This document shows, piece after piece, positions 53,031 to 61,324 of a stretch of 64,000 nucleotides of DNA (its first letter is position 1; each line of letters starts with the position of its first letter). Location: assembly GCF_018390535.1 (NCBI RefSeq), contig NZ_JAHBBW010000008.1:1-64000 (forward strand), read 5' to 3'. The notes beneath the pieces were generated by a model. The model saw only the letters and a list, made by a program, of their open reading frames with translations. It was not told where the DNA came from and made no database searches. The position numbers and the translations under genes are program-made. The DNA is from Bacteroides propionicigenes. GTDB taxonomy: Bacteria > Bacteroidota > Bacteroidia > Bacteroidales > Bacteroidaceae.

Positions 53031-55505
53031 CTAAAATCTGCAACGTACTTCTATTCCCGCCTGAATGGGGCGTCCTTTCTGCATGAACCCGTTGCCCATG
53101 CTTTCAAAGTAGAAGGCGGCATAATCTTTATCCAGCGCATTGCGTACCCAGAAATCTATCTGTCCGCGGCCTTTCTGGAAGCTGACACGTCCGTTCAGTG
53201 TACCGTAGAACGACTGGCTGACGGTGTTTTCTTCTGTCCAGTAGACACGTCCTGCACCGGTATAGTTGGCATTCAGCTGGATGCGGTCCAGCCAATATCC
53301 CGGATTGATGCGGAAAATGTATTGTCCGCCTACGGTCAGTGTATGCTTGGGAACGAAAGGCACGTAGTTTCCGTTGTAGCTGATTTCTTGTAGCTGACCG
53401 TTGACGCGGGCGTTGGTTACGTAATCCTTAAAAGTGGCGTACGTATAGCCGTAGCTGGTGTTCAGGGTGAAATCGGTGGTGATGGCGGCAGCCAAAGCCA
53501 GTTCGGCGCCGAGGCTGCGGCTTTTGCCTGCGTTGACCGTTTCGCGTCCTAAGCCGCTCGCTCCCGCGAAGCGTGAGATTTGCTGGTCGCGTGTCTCCAG
53601 CCAGAAGAGTGCGGCGTCGGTACGCAGACGGTTATTGAAAAGGTTCAGGTGAGTTCCGATTTCGTAGTTCCAGGTTTGCTCCGGTTTGTACTCCGTGGCA
53701 GAGCGGGCATCGGGGTTTTCGCCTGCATCGGGGAACTTCTCGCTGATAAAATCCTTGTAAGATGCACCGGGAGAGTTCTCTATGGCTTTCAGTATTTCTT
53801 CTTTCGTCTGTCGCTTCATGTCGTTCTGCAGGCTGGACTGCAACAGGTCGGAGAACATCTGGATGTTATATCCGCCCGAACGGTAGCCTTTGCTTACGGT
53901 TGCGTAGACGTTGCCCAGATTGTCTTTGAAATCGTATTGAAGGGCAAACTTCGGCAACAGTTGCAAGTAGTCTTTATCGATGGAACCTTGGTAGCGTGAC
54001 TGTACGGTGAGTGCTGTTTCGGGCATCATCGCTATTTCTTTGATAACCTGTCCGCCCCGTACCATTTCTCCCTTGATGCCTACCGTATAGTCCATTGCAG
54101 TACCGGAGTTGTAGTTCATCTTCATCTTCTCGTAGTCCAGACGCAGCCCGGCTGTGAACGATAATCCCGTCAGGCCGAATAGGTCTCTGAAAGTGGATTG
54201 ATGGAACAGCGCTCCGTTGAGAAGCGGCGTGTCGAAATTGCCGTTAATGAGCAGATTGCTGCTGCCGAGTTGCAAGGACGGCAAGATGTTAAGTCCCATA
54301 CCCGGCATCATGGTAACTTCTATTTTAGACGGGATTACACTGCCCAGCATCCGGCCCAGCATGCTCATGCCGTCTTCTCTGAAGGTCACCGGGGCATCGG
54401 TCTTCAGCCATTGGTAGAAGCCGAATACACCCGTAGCCCATTGCCAGCGGCTGTTACCTTTGCTTTTCATCACAATCTCTTCGCTCAGGGTATGGATGTG
54501 CTGCTTTTGTTCCAGTGTATAAATATCTTTTGCCGTAAAGTCTTGGTCAATGGACATACGGTCTTTCAGGAACTGATAGCCCGTTACGGCGCTCAGAGTG
54601 AAGTGTTGCGCCTGATATTCGAGGTTCAGCCCTGTATTCAGCAAGTTGCGGTAGTAACTGCTTTCGCGGTTGTTGGAGATTGTACCGATATAGGATTTCA
54701 TGTCTTCGCTTTGGGCGGCGTGATTGACGCTACCTGTATAATAGTACGGATATCCGCCTTGGTCGCTGTATTCATAGCTCACGTTCAGGTCTGCTTTCCA
54801 GTTTTCGGAGGGCAGGTAGATGCCGCGGAAGCGTCCGCCTGCCGACTGACCTTTATCTATCTTCTTGTTGTTCAGCGCTGCGTTGCGGAAGAAGCCGCCT
54901 TCGTAGTCATAGAAACCTCCTGTGGAGAAAGCAAAACGCTCGGACACCCGGTGGTAGTGCGTCAACGAAGTGTTGTAGGCATTGTGCGTGCCTGCACCCA
55001 TACGGAAGTCTGTGCCTTGATAGGAGAAAGGCGATTTGGTGTGAATCTTAATCAGTCCGCCCATTGCATTGCGTCCGTACAGTGTTCCTTGCGGGCCGCG
55101 CAATACGTCGATGCGTTCGATGTCGGAGTAGTCGAAGTCGAAAGCGGATTTGTCGATATAGGGGATATTATCTACGTACAGTCCGATGGACGGCGTGTTG
55201 ATGCGCGAGCCGATACCGCGGATGTAAACGGCGGAAGTCAGGCGTGAACCGTAGTCGGGGATGAACATATTGGGAACAAGTCCTGTCAGGTTCTTGATGG
55301 AGTTCACTTGGGCGGCCTGCATATCTTGCTGTGAAAGCAAGGTGACGGCTGTGGGCTGCTCGCGCAACTTACGGTTTTCTTTGGGTGCTGCAATGACGAG
55401 GATTTCTTCGACGTCTACTACTTTCAAGGTGTCCAAATCTTCTGCAAGCGCATTGCCGGCAGTGAGGAGCATCAGAATCAGGGTGATAATCTTATATTGT
55501 TTCAT
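53031..55505 (-). CDS. TonB-dependent outer-membrane receptor
   Basis: The 824-residue protein has a signal peptide (cleavage near Ala21), a plug domain (about 30-160: LREQPTAVTLLSQQDMQAAQVNSIKNLTGLVPN, RGIGSRINTPSIGLYVDNIPYIDKS, VLRGPQGTLYGRNAMGGLIKIHT) and a beta-barrel ending in aromatic Phe (VRCRF). It lacks the N-terminal carboxypeptidase-like domain of SusC proteins and has no SusD neighbour, so it is more like siderophore, cobalamin or other small-ligand receptors. ATG 55505 gives the signal peptide; the -7-like TTACTTTG is at 55526-55533. A LuxR-type regulator is encoded immediately upstream. Confidence 0.92.
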   Translation of the reverse strand: MKQYKIITLILMLLTAGNALAEDLDTLKVVDVEEILVIAAPKENRKLREQPTAVTLLSQQDMQAAQVNSIKNLTGLVPNMFIPDYGSRLTSAVYIRGIGSRINTPSIGLYVDNIPYIDKSAFDFDYSDIERIDVLRGPQGTLYGRNAMGGLIKIHTKSPFSYQGTDFRMGAGTHNAYNTSLTHYHRVSERFAFSTGGFYDYEGGFFRNAALNNKKIDKGQSAGGRFRGIYLPSENWKADLNVSYEYSDQGGYPYYYTGSVNHAAQSEDMKSYIGTISNNRESSYYRNLLNTGLNLEYQAQHFTLSAVTGYQFLKDRMSIDQDFTAKDIYTLEQKQHIHTLSEEIVMKSKGNSRWQWATGVFGFYQWLKTDAPVTFREDGMSMLGRMLGSVIPSKIEVTMMPGMGLNILPSLQLGSSNLLINGNFDTPLLNGALFHQSTFRDLFGLTGLSFTAGLRLDYEKMKMNYNSGTAMDYTVGIKGEMVRGGQVIKEIAMMPETALTVQSRYQGSIDKDYLQLLPKFALQYDFKDNLGNVYATVSKGYRSGGYNIQMFSDLLQSSLQNDMKRQTKEEILKAIENSPGASYKDFISEKFPDAGENPDARSATEYKPEQTWNYEIGTHLNLFNNRLRTDAALFWLETRDQQISRFAGASGLGRETVNAGKSRSLGAELALAAAITTDFTLNTSYGYTYATFKDYVTNARVNGQLQEISYNGNYVPFVPKHTLTVGGQYIFRINPGYWLDRIQLNANYTGAGRVYWTEENTVSQSFYGTLNGRVSFQKGRGQIDFWVRNALDKDYAAFYFESMGNGFMQKGRPIQAGIEVRCRF

Positions 55506-55525
55506 AACTGGTTTTATTTCGGTTG

Positions 55526-55533
55526 CAAAGTAA
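55526..55533 (-). promoter_or_regulatory. Possible -7 box of the receptor gene
   Basis: TTACTTTG on the minus strand differs from TAnnTTTG at one base and lies about 20 bp before the ATG. It suggests that the receptor can be transcribed separately from the regulator gene. Confidence 0.4.
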
Positions 55534-55602
55534 CGCGAAATCTCCAGTCCGTGCAATCCTAATTTATGAGGATTATGAGGGGGAAGTACCTTATTGGCTT
55601 GT

Positions 55603-56223
55603 TTATATTCTGTCAGCGTCAACGTAGCCGTGCATTACAGCGTAGATTGTCAGTCCTGATACGGACTTGATGCCCAATTTCTCTACGATGTTCTTGCGGT
55701 GGGTGATGACGGTGGTGAGGCTGATGTTCAGTTTGTCGGCAATCTCTTTGTTGATGAGTCCTTTGGTGATGAGTACCAGTACTTCTATTTCGCGGGCGGA
55801 CAGGTCGTGGTCGTCGGCACTGTTGGCGGCATGGGGCGGCATGGAAGAGCGGGAACCGTCCGGTTGCTTGCCGGGATGCCCGTGGTGATGTCCGTGCCGG
55901 TGCAGTTGGAGAATGTCTTTGATGAGGCTTTTCTCGTCCTGATAGATGTTCAAGGTCGGTACTCCCGACAGCTGGGGATGGTTGTCGCCGCCTGCCAGTA
56001 CAATGGTTTTTGGTTTGCGGGGCAGGAAGAAAGAGGTATGCTCGAAGTATATCCGGGAAGAGATGAAATAATGGGCATACATATCGGGCGTGTCGTCCAT
56101 GAGTTCGGCAAAAGAACGGAACACGCGGATGGTGGCCATCGGGATAATCTCTTCCAAAAGGTTCTGCAATCCCAACGCGGTCAGTGTGTTGGGAGCGACG
56201 ATTGCTATTTCGGGGGCTGTCAT
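55603..56223 (-). CDS. LuxR-type regulator with degenerate receiver and His-rich linker
   Basis: The 206-residue protein has a receiver-like N-terminus (1-105) in which the expected phospho-acceptor position reads YFISSR, with no Asp. A linker (106-140) contains eight histidines: H108, H110, H112-114, H116, H131 and H139. The C-terminal LuxR/GerE helix-turn-helix (140-206) reads LSAREIEVLVLITKGLINKEIADKLNISLTTVITHRKNIVEKLGIKS. It is 97 bp upstream of a TonB-dependent receptor on the same strand, so it likely controls that receptor. The histidines could bind a metal or heme; that is inference. Confidence 0.85.
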   Translation of the reverse strand: MTAPEIAIVAPNTLTALGLQNLLEEIIPMATIRVFRSFAELMDDTPDMYAHYFISSRIYFEHTSFFLPRKPKTIVLAGGDNHPQLSGVPTLNIYQDEKSLIKDILQLHRHGHHHGHPGKQPDGSRSSMPPHAANSADDHDLSAREIEVLVLITKGLINKEIADKLNISLTTVITHRKNIVEKLGIKSVSGLTIYAVMHGYVDADRI

Positions 56224-56284
56224 AGGGTATGTTTGATAAGTTAGGGTTGTACTAATAAATACTACCGGTTAATAGGTTTATGCT

Positions 56285-56370
56285 ATTTGTCATTCAGAGC
56301 GTAGCGAAGAATCTCTTCTCTATGTATACATCAAGAGAGTAGATTCTTCGCTACGCTCTGAATGACAGAT
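56285..56370. repeat. 86-bp hairpin element, copy 1
   Basis: Two 30-bp arms (56285-56314 and 56341-56370) containing CATTCAGAGCGTAGCGAAG are complementary at 29 of 30 positions around a 26-base loop. It differs from copy 2 (58103-58188) at two positions. The motif resembles the GTCATTCTGAGCGAAGCGAAGAATC-type repeat found in many bacterial genomes (from memory; only its core is written here as GAGCGAAGCGAAG). Confidence 0.9.
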
Positions 56371-56397
56371 GCTGAATTGTTTGTCAATGTTCACTCG

Positions 56398-58053
56398 CTA
56401 AGGATTCAAGAGCCGCTCTACGGCTTCCGCGCACCGTTCCCCGTCAATCCCGGCTGATACGATGCCGCCTGCATATCCGGCTCCTTCCCCGCAGGGAAAC
56501 AACCCTTTCAGACGAACGTGTTGCAGCGTATCTTTGTCTCTGATGATGCGCACCGGAGCCGATGTACGGGTTTCCACTCCAATCATGGTAGCTTCGTTGG
56601 TAAGGAAACCGTGGCTGTACTTCCCGAATTGCTGGAAACCTTTGCTCAGACGGTTTGCAATGAACGGCGGTATCCAGAAGTGTAGAGGCGATGACACCAA
56701 TCCGGGAGCATATGAACTTTCCGGTAGGTCGTAGCTGAGCTTTTTCTTTGTAAAGTCCGCCATGCGTTGTGCCGGTGCTGTTTGCTTCATGTTGCCCTGC
56801 TGCCAGCAAAGGCGTTCCAAAGCTTCCTGAAAGTACATCATCTTGAGTGTTGAGTGTTGGGCGTTGAGCGTTGAATACTGAGCATTCACAGTTGAAAGTT
56901 GAGCATTAACTGCATCGTCTTGTTGCGCAGCCAATTCTTCATTCATCATTCTTAATTCTTCATTCTCCAAGTCTTCCGGTCGCAGTTCCACCACCATCCC
57001 CGAGTTGCTCCATCGGGACCCCCGGTTACTGGGACTCATGCCGTTGACTACTATTTGCCGGGGGCCGCTGGCTGCCGGAACGACAAAGCCGCCGGGGCAC
57101 ATGCAGAAGCTGTACACACCTCTTCCGTCCACTTGGGAAACAAAACTGTACTCGGCGGTGGGCAGATATTTGCCGCGTCCGTTGCGGTTGTGGTATTGTA
57201 TTTGGTCTATCAGGGAAGCGGGATGCTCCAGACGGACTCCTACGGCGATGCCTTTGGCTTCTATTTCTACCCGGTTGGCTGCAAGCCAGCGGTATACATC
57301 CCGTGCAGAGTGTCCGGTGGCAAGTATTACAGGACCGAGGAGAGTTTGTCCGGTATTGGTTTCGATGCCTTTTACTTCATCGTTTTCAATAATAAGGGCG
57401 TCCATGCGTGTCTCAAAGTGTACTTCACCGCCACAATCGATGATTGTATTCCGCATATTTTCTATGACCCGCGGCAGTTTGTCTGTTCCGATATGGGGGT
57501 GGGCGTCTACGAGTATGGAGGATGAAGCGCCATGCTGGCAGAATACGTTCAGTATTTTATCTACGTTTCCCCGCTTTTTACTGCGGGTATAGAGCTTACC
57601 GTCCGAATAGGCTCCCGCGCCGCCTTCTCCGAAACTATAGTTGGATTCCGGGTCGACGGTTTGTTCCCTTCCTATCAGGGCAAGGTCTTTCTTGCGGTCG
57701 CGCACATTCTTTCCGCGTTCCACTATGACGGGGCGCAATCCAAGCTCTATCAGGCGCAAGGCGGCGAACAACCCGCCGGGACCGGCTCCTACAACAATAA
57801 CTTGCGGCTTGTCCGATACATTATTATAGATGGTTTCCTGATACTCCTTTTCTTTCGGCATCTCATTGAGATAGGTGCGTACAGTCAGGTTTACGAAGAT
57901 GGTCCGTTGGCGTGCGTCAATACTGCGTTTCAGAATTCGCGTAGCCGTAATATCGTGTGCGTTCAGTCCTTTCTCTTGTATGAGGTATTCTTTTAGGCGT
58001 TGTTCGTTGGCTGCAATTTCAGGCAATACGCGTAATTGGTATTCTTGTATCAT
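56398..58053 (-). CDS. FAD-dependent oxidoreductase (COG2509-like)
   Basis: The 551-residue protein has an N-terminal domain of about 80 residues (MIQEYQLRVLPEIAAN), a Rossmann FAD site VVGAGPGGLFAALRL (GAGPGG 89-94), ERGK near 112, SFGEGGAGAYSDGKLYTR, ATGHSARDVY and a C-terminal FAD motif GLFPCGEGAGYAGGIVSAGIDG. It matches the uncharacterised dehydrogenases found next to no fixed partner in many bacteria; the substrate is unknown. Residues about 361-404 are a low-complexity insert (ENEELRMMNEEL, then three NAQxST[VL] heptads) that has the look of repeat DNA translated in frame. Flanking DNA carries the two 86-bp hairpins. Confidence 0.85.
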   Translation of the reverse strand: MIQEYQLRVLPEIAANEQRLKEYLIQEKGLNAHDITATRILKRSIDARQRTIFVNLTVRTYLNEMPKEKEYQETIYNNVSDKPQVIVVGAGPGGLFAALRLIELGLRPVIVERGKNVRDRKKDLALIGREQTVDPESNYSFGEGGAGAYSDGKLYTRSKKRGNVDKILNVFCQHGASSSILVDAHPHIGTDKLPRVIENMRNTIIDCGGEVHFETRMDALIIENDEVKGIETNTGQTLLGPVILATGHSARDVYRWLAANRVEIEAKGIAVGVRLEHPASLIDQIQYHNRNGRGKYLPTAEYSFVSQVDGRGVYSFCMCPGGFVVPAASGPRQIVVNGMSPSNRGSRWSNSGMVVELRPEDLENEELRMMNEELAAQQDDAVNAQLSTVNAQYSTLNAQHSTLKMMYFQEALERLCWQQGNMKQTAPAQRMADFTKKKLSYDLPESSYAPGLVSSPLHFWIPPFIANRLSKGFQQFGKYSHGFLTNEATMIGVETRTSAPVRIIRDKDTLQHVRLKGLFPCGEGAGYAGGIVSAGIDGERCAEAVERLLNP

Positions 58054-58102
58054 TTGGTTTCTTTCTATAAGTAAGTGTTGAAATTTAATTTATATCAAGA
58101 GT

Positions 58103-58188
58103 ATCTGTCATTCAGAGCGTAGCGAAGAATCTCTTCTCTGTGTATACATCAAGAGAGTAGATTCTTCGCTACGCTCTGAATGACAGAT
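58103..58188. repeat. 86-bp hairpin element, copy 2
   Basis: Arms 58103-58132 and 58159-58188 are perfect 30-bp reverse complements. The element is 84/86 identical to the copy at 56285-56370 and in the same orientation, on the other side of the FAD oxidoreductase gene. Confidence 0.9.
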
Positions 58189-58215
58189 AGTATAAGCTAA
58201 TTATGTGTATTCACT

Positions 58216-58275
58216 TATATAGTATGTATATCATTTATATAATATGTATATCATTTATATAGTATGTATTAATCC
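58216..58275. repeat. Three 20-bp AT-rich tandem units
   Basis: TTATATAGTATGTATATCAT-like units start at 58216, 58236 and 58256; the third diverges at its end. It lies between the hairpin element and the end of radA. Confidence 0.8.
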
Positions 58276-58318
58276 GTATATCCGGTATGTTCTGTGGCAA
58301 AATCATCCTTTGGCAGAT

Positions 58319-59686
58319 TTAGCCGAACAATGCCCGGAATGCTTCTTCTACCTTTCTTACCGGAATCAGTTCTATCTTTAGTTTTGAGGTATTCAGTCCC
58401 TGCAAATTGTATTTTGGCAGTATAAACCGTTTGAAGCCGAGTTTTTCCGCTTCGCCGATGCGTTGTTCAATTCGGTTTACAGGGCGGATTTCACCGGACA
58501 GCCCTATTTCTCCCGCCATACAGATTTCGGGTTCGATGGCGGTATCCATGTTGCTGGACAGAATGGCGCTGATAACGGCCAGGTCGATAGCGGGGTCATT
58601 AACTTTCAGTCCGCCGGCAATATTGAGAAAAACGTCTTTTTGGGCAAGCTTGAAGCCGACACGTTTCTCCAATACAGCCAGTAACATATTCATTCTCCGT
58701 ATATCGAAACCGGTGGCGGAGCGTTGCGGATTTCCGTATACGGCGCTACTGACTAATGCTTGAGTTTCTATCAGAAACGGTCGTATGCCTTCTATGGCTG
58801 AGGCGATGGCTATGCCGCTCATCCCTTCATGGTCTTGGCTGAGAAGCAGTTCCGATGGATTGCTTACCTGCCGCAGCCCGTCCTGCCGCATTTCATAGAT
58901 GCCCAGCTCGGCAGTGCTCCCGAAGCGGTTTTTGATGCTGCGCAAGATGCGGTACATGTAGTGCTGGTCACCTTCAAATTGAAGTACGGTGTCTACGATA
59001 TGTTCCAGTACTTTAGGTCCGGCAATGCTTCCTTCTTTGTTGATATGTCCGATGAGGATAACTGCTGTATGCGTCTCCTTGGCAAAGCGCAGAATAGAGG
59101 CGGAGCACTCTCTGACTTGGGCTATGCTGCCCGGAGAGGATTCAAGCGTCTCTGTGGAAATAGTCTGTATAGAGTCTATTATGACTAAATCGGGATGTGT
59201 ATTCTTGATATGTACATAAATTTGTTCCAACGAGGTTTCACAGACAATCAAACAATCGCAGGAAGTACTTGACAGTCGGTCGGCACGCAGCTTCAATTGC
59301 CGGGCGCTTTCTTCGCCGGATATGTAAAGAATACGTTTTTCCGGTATACGGAGTATGGTTTGCAGTACCAGGGTGGATTTTCCGATGCCCGGTTCGCCGC
59401 CTATCAGTACGAGCGAGCCTTGCACCAGTCCGCCGCCCAGTACACGGTTCAGTTCCGCATCATGCAAGTCGATGCGGGGTTCGTCGTCAGCGGCAATCTC
59501 ATTTAATGTTACGGGTTTTGCTTTAGCTGTTTCTATGCCCGATACCGGACGCTTGTTTACAACTTCCTTGCGTACAATCTCTTCTACATAGGTGTTCCAC
59601 TCTCCGCACGACGGACATTTACCCACCCATTTGGGCGATTCCTGTCCGCAGTTGCTACATACATATACCGTTTTTTCTTTTGCCAT
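58319..59686 (-). CDS. radA: DNA repair protein RadA
   Basis: The 455-residue protein has an N-terminal zinc finger (C10, C13, C24, C27 in VCSNCGQESPKWVGKCPSCG), a RecA-like ATPase with Walker A GGEPGIGKST (96-105), and the RadA-specific KNRFGSTAELG motif. A Lon-protease-like C-terminal domain (AGGLKVNDPAIDLAVISAILSS, LSGEIRPVNRIEQRI) completes it. It promotes branch migration in recombination. A TACCTTTG promoter box lies at 59715-59722 upstream. Length is standard. Confidence 0.96.
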   Translation of the reverse strand: MAKEKTVYVCSNCGQESPKWVGKCPSCGEWNTYVEEIVRKEVVNKRPVSGIETAKAKPVTLNEIAADDEPRIDLHDAELNRVLGGGLVQGSLVLIGGEPGIGKSTLVLQTILRIPEKRILYISGEESARQLKLRADRLSSTSCDCLIVCETSLEQIYVHIKNTHPDLVIIDSIQTISTETLESSPGSIAQVRECSASILRFAKETHTAVILIGHINKEGSIAGPKVLEHIVDTVLQFEGDQHYMYRILRSIKNRFGSTAELGIYEMRQDGLRQVSNPSELLLSQDHEGMSGIAIASAIEGIRPFLIETQALVSSAVYGNPQRSATGFDIRRMNMLLAVLEKRVGFKLAQKDVFLNIAGGLKVNDPAIDLAVISAILSSNMDTAIEPEICMAGEIGLSGEIRPVNRIEQRIGEAEKLGFKRFILPKYNLQGLNTSKLKIELIPVRKVEEAFRALFG

Positions 59687-59714
59687 AAAAAGAACTTCCT
59701 TTAGAATAATTGCC

Positions 59715-59722
59715 CAAAGGTA
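59715..59722 (-). promoter_or_regulatory. Promoter -7 box of radA
   Basis: TACCTTTG on the minus strand matches TAnnTTTG, 29 bp before the radA ATG. Confidence 0.6.
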
Positions 59723-59838
59723 CGATATTTTGCAGCAGAAATAATAGTGTCATGTAGAGTTTTTGGGCTGGAATCAACTTTTCGGTTCGTATGCTTTTTG
59801 GTAAAAGCTGCTTGTTGTGTGGGACAGGCAGTTGCTTG

Positions 59839-60876
59839 TTAAGTGGTGATTTCACCTGCAATGGGGCGGTTCATCAGTTCGCGTACCTCTGCGGGAGAGT
59901 AGTTGTGTCCTAACAAAAACATTAGTTTGGTCACAGCAGATTCTGTTGTGCTGTCGTATCCACATACTACGCCTGCCTGCATTAGCTGGTAGCCTGTCTC
60001 ATAACGTTCCATTTCTACTGTACCGGCACTGCATTGAGTAACGTTTACAATGACAATACCCTGTTTGCAAGCATCGTGAAGGCGATGAAGGAACCATTCC
60101 TTCCGGGGGGCGTTTCCTGAGCCGTATGTTTCCAGAACTACGGCTTTCAGACCTTTTATGGCAAGAATGGCATCTACCACACTTTCTTGAATGCCGGGAA
60201 AAAGTTTCAGTATGGCAATATTGGTATCAAGCAGATAATGCGGCTGTAACTGTTCTTGTGTGTTTTCCGTATGTATCTGTACATTATTATATTTAATATG
60301 TATGCCGGCAGAAGCAAGCACAGGATAATTGTACGAGCGGAAAGCGTTGAAGTTCTCAGCATTTATCTTGGTAGTGCGGTTGCCGCGCATCAGGTGGTTT
60401 TCAAAGAAGATGCACACTTCGGGTACGATAGGCCGTCCGCCGGAATGTCGGGCGGTGGCTATTTCGATACTTGTCAGCAGGTTTTCTTTGCCGTCGGTGC
60501 GAAGTACGCCGATGGGAAGTTGTGAACCGGTGAGAATGACGGGCTTGTTGAGACCTTCGAGCATGAAGCTGAGGGCGGACGCTGTGTAAGCCATAGTGTC
60601 CGTACCATGAAGGATGACAAAGCCTGTGTATTGATTGTAGTTATCGCTGATGATGCGTACGAGTTTACGCCAGGCATCCGGGTCCATATCTGAAGAGTCC
60701 ATAGGCGGATCGAACTGATAGGTATCGATGCTGAACGTAAAATTTTGAAGTTCGGGCACATGTTTCTGTAAATGCTCGAAGTTGAAGTTCTCCAAAGCTC
60801 CGGTTTCCATATTCTCTATCATTCCGATAGTTCCACCGGTGTAAATTAACAAAACGGAAGTATTATCTGGGTGCAT
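59839..60876 (-). CDS. ansA: Type I (cytoplasmic) L-asparaginase
   Basis: The 345-residue enzyme hydrolyses asparagine to aspartate and ammonia. The two catalytic threonine motifs are present: YTGGTIGM with Thr16, and HGTDTMAYTASAL (90-102) with Thr92 and Asp93. There is no signal peptide, which fits the cytoplasmic type. A longer version from ATG 60906 is rejected because that codon lies in the -7 box TATCTTTG (60904-60911), so the mRNA should start after it. It is divergent from the threonine operon, which also draws on aspartate. Confidence 0.92.
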   Translation of the reverse strand: MHPDNTSVLLIYTGGTIGMIENMETGALENFNFEHLQKHVPELQNFTFSIDTYQFDPPMDSSDMDPDAWRKLVRIISDNYNQYTGFVILHGTDTMAYTASALSFMLEGLNKPVILTGSQLPIGVLRTDGKENLLTSIEIATARHSGGRPIVPEVCIFFENHLMRGNRTTKINAENFNAFRSYNYPVLASAGIHIKYNNVQIHTENTQEQLQPHYLLDTNIAILKLFPGIQESVVDAILAIKGLKAVVLETYGSGNAPRKEWFLHRLHDACKQGIVIVNVTQCSAGTVEMERYETGYQLMQAGVVCGYDSTTESAVTKLMFLLGHNYSPAEVRELMNRPIAGEITT

Positions 60877-60903
60877 ACGCTCAATTCTTACATGATTACT
60901 ATG

Positions 60904-60911
60904 CAAAGATA
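60904..60911 (-). promoter_or_regulatory. Promoter -7 box of the asparaginase gene
   Basis: TATCTTTG on the minus strand matches TAnnTTTG; a TTTG at 60935-60938 may be the -33 with a 23-bp spacer. Confidence 0.55.
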
Positions 60912-60967
60912 GTAATATATCTTCATAATAATGTCAAAATGATATAAAACTATGGCTGCGCTCACCT

Positions 60968-60984
60968 CTTTTCACTGTGAAAAG
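60968..60984. promoter_or_regulatory. Perfect 17-bp palindrome, candidate operator
   Basis: CTTTTCACTGTGAAAAG has 8-bp arms around one base and is followed by a shorter palindrome GTTAGTAAC at 60994-61002, whose centre is exactly 22 bp away. It sits between the divergent asparaginase and threonine-operon promoters. Confidence 0.55.
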
Positions 60985-61093
60985 TGTGAATATGTTAGTA
61001 ACGATATATACATATTTCTGTCCTTTATGAGATGAAAATGTGTTTTTATCGCAAAAAAGTCGTAAAACGTGATAGTTTGAATATTTTTATTGT

Positions 61094-61101
61094 TACTTTT
61101 G
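61094..61101 (+). promoter_or_regulatory. Promoter -7 box of the threonine operon
   Basis: TACTTTTG matches TAnnTTTG. A start about seven bases downstream would give a leader of over 200 bases before the aspartokinase ATG. Confidence 0.6.
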
Positions 61102-61135
61102 CAACACTTATCATGAACGATAGCAATAAGAGACA

Positions 61136-61201
61136 ATGAACAAGTACTATCAACATACAGTCACATCCATGTGTACCATGACCCTTAGGGGTTGGGGATA
61201 G
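61136..61201 (+). CDS. Probable threonine/methionine attenuation leader peptide
   Basis: A 21-codon open frame, ATG 61136 to TAG 61201, contains HTVTSMCTMT: four Thr codons and two internal Met codons within nine residues. It lies between the operon promoter and the aspartokinase-homoserine dehydrogenase gene, where amino-acid leader peptides sit. A weak hairpin followed by five Ts (61206-61234) could be the regulated terminator. The composition is unlikely by chance, but attenuation itself is inferred. Confidence 0.6.
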   Translation: MNKYYQHTVTSMCTMTLRGWG

Positions 61202-61324
61202 TATTTTGTGTTTCTACGTGTTACACCAATTTTTAGCAGTTTTTCTTATTTAGTTAAAGTCTATACGGGCTATGGCAGCTTGTTTTTGACACATTGTATC
61301 AACCATTTCAATCCAGTAAAAGAA

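Noticed and set aside
54198..55247. Open frame of 349 codons on the plus strand
   Set aside because: It is antisense to the TonB-dependent receptor. It has no promoter or recognisable domain and follows from the receptor's codon bias.
56285..58188. Insertion sequence or composite transposon around the FAD oxidoreductase
   Set aside because: The 86-bp hairpins are in direct orientation, no transposase is encoded, and no clear target duplications were seen.
61208..61324. GTG start and extension of thrA
   Set aside because: The extension would lie over the leader region and precede the conserved kinase start MKVIKFGGTSVG.
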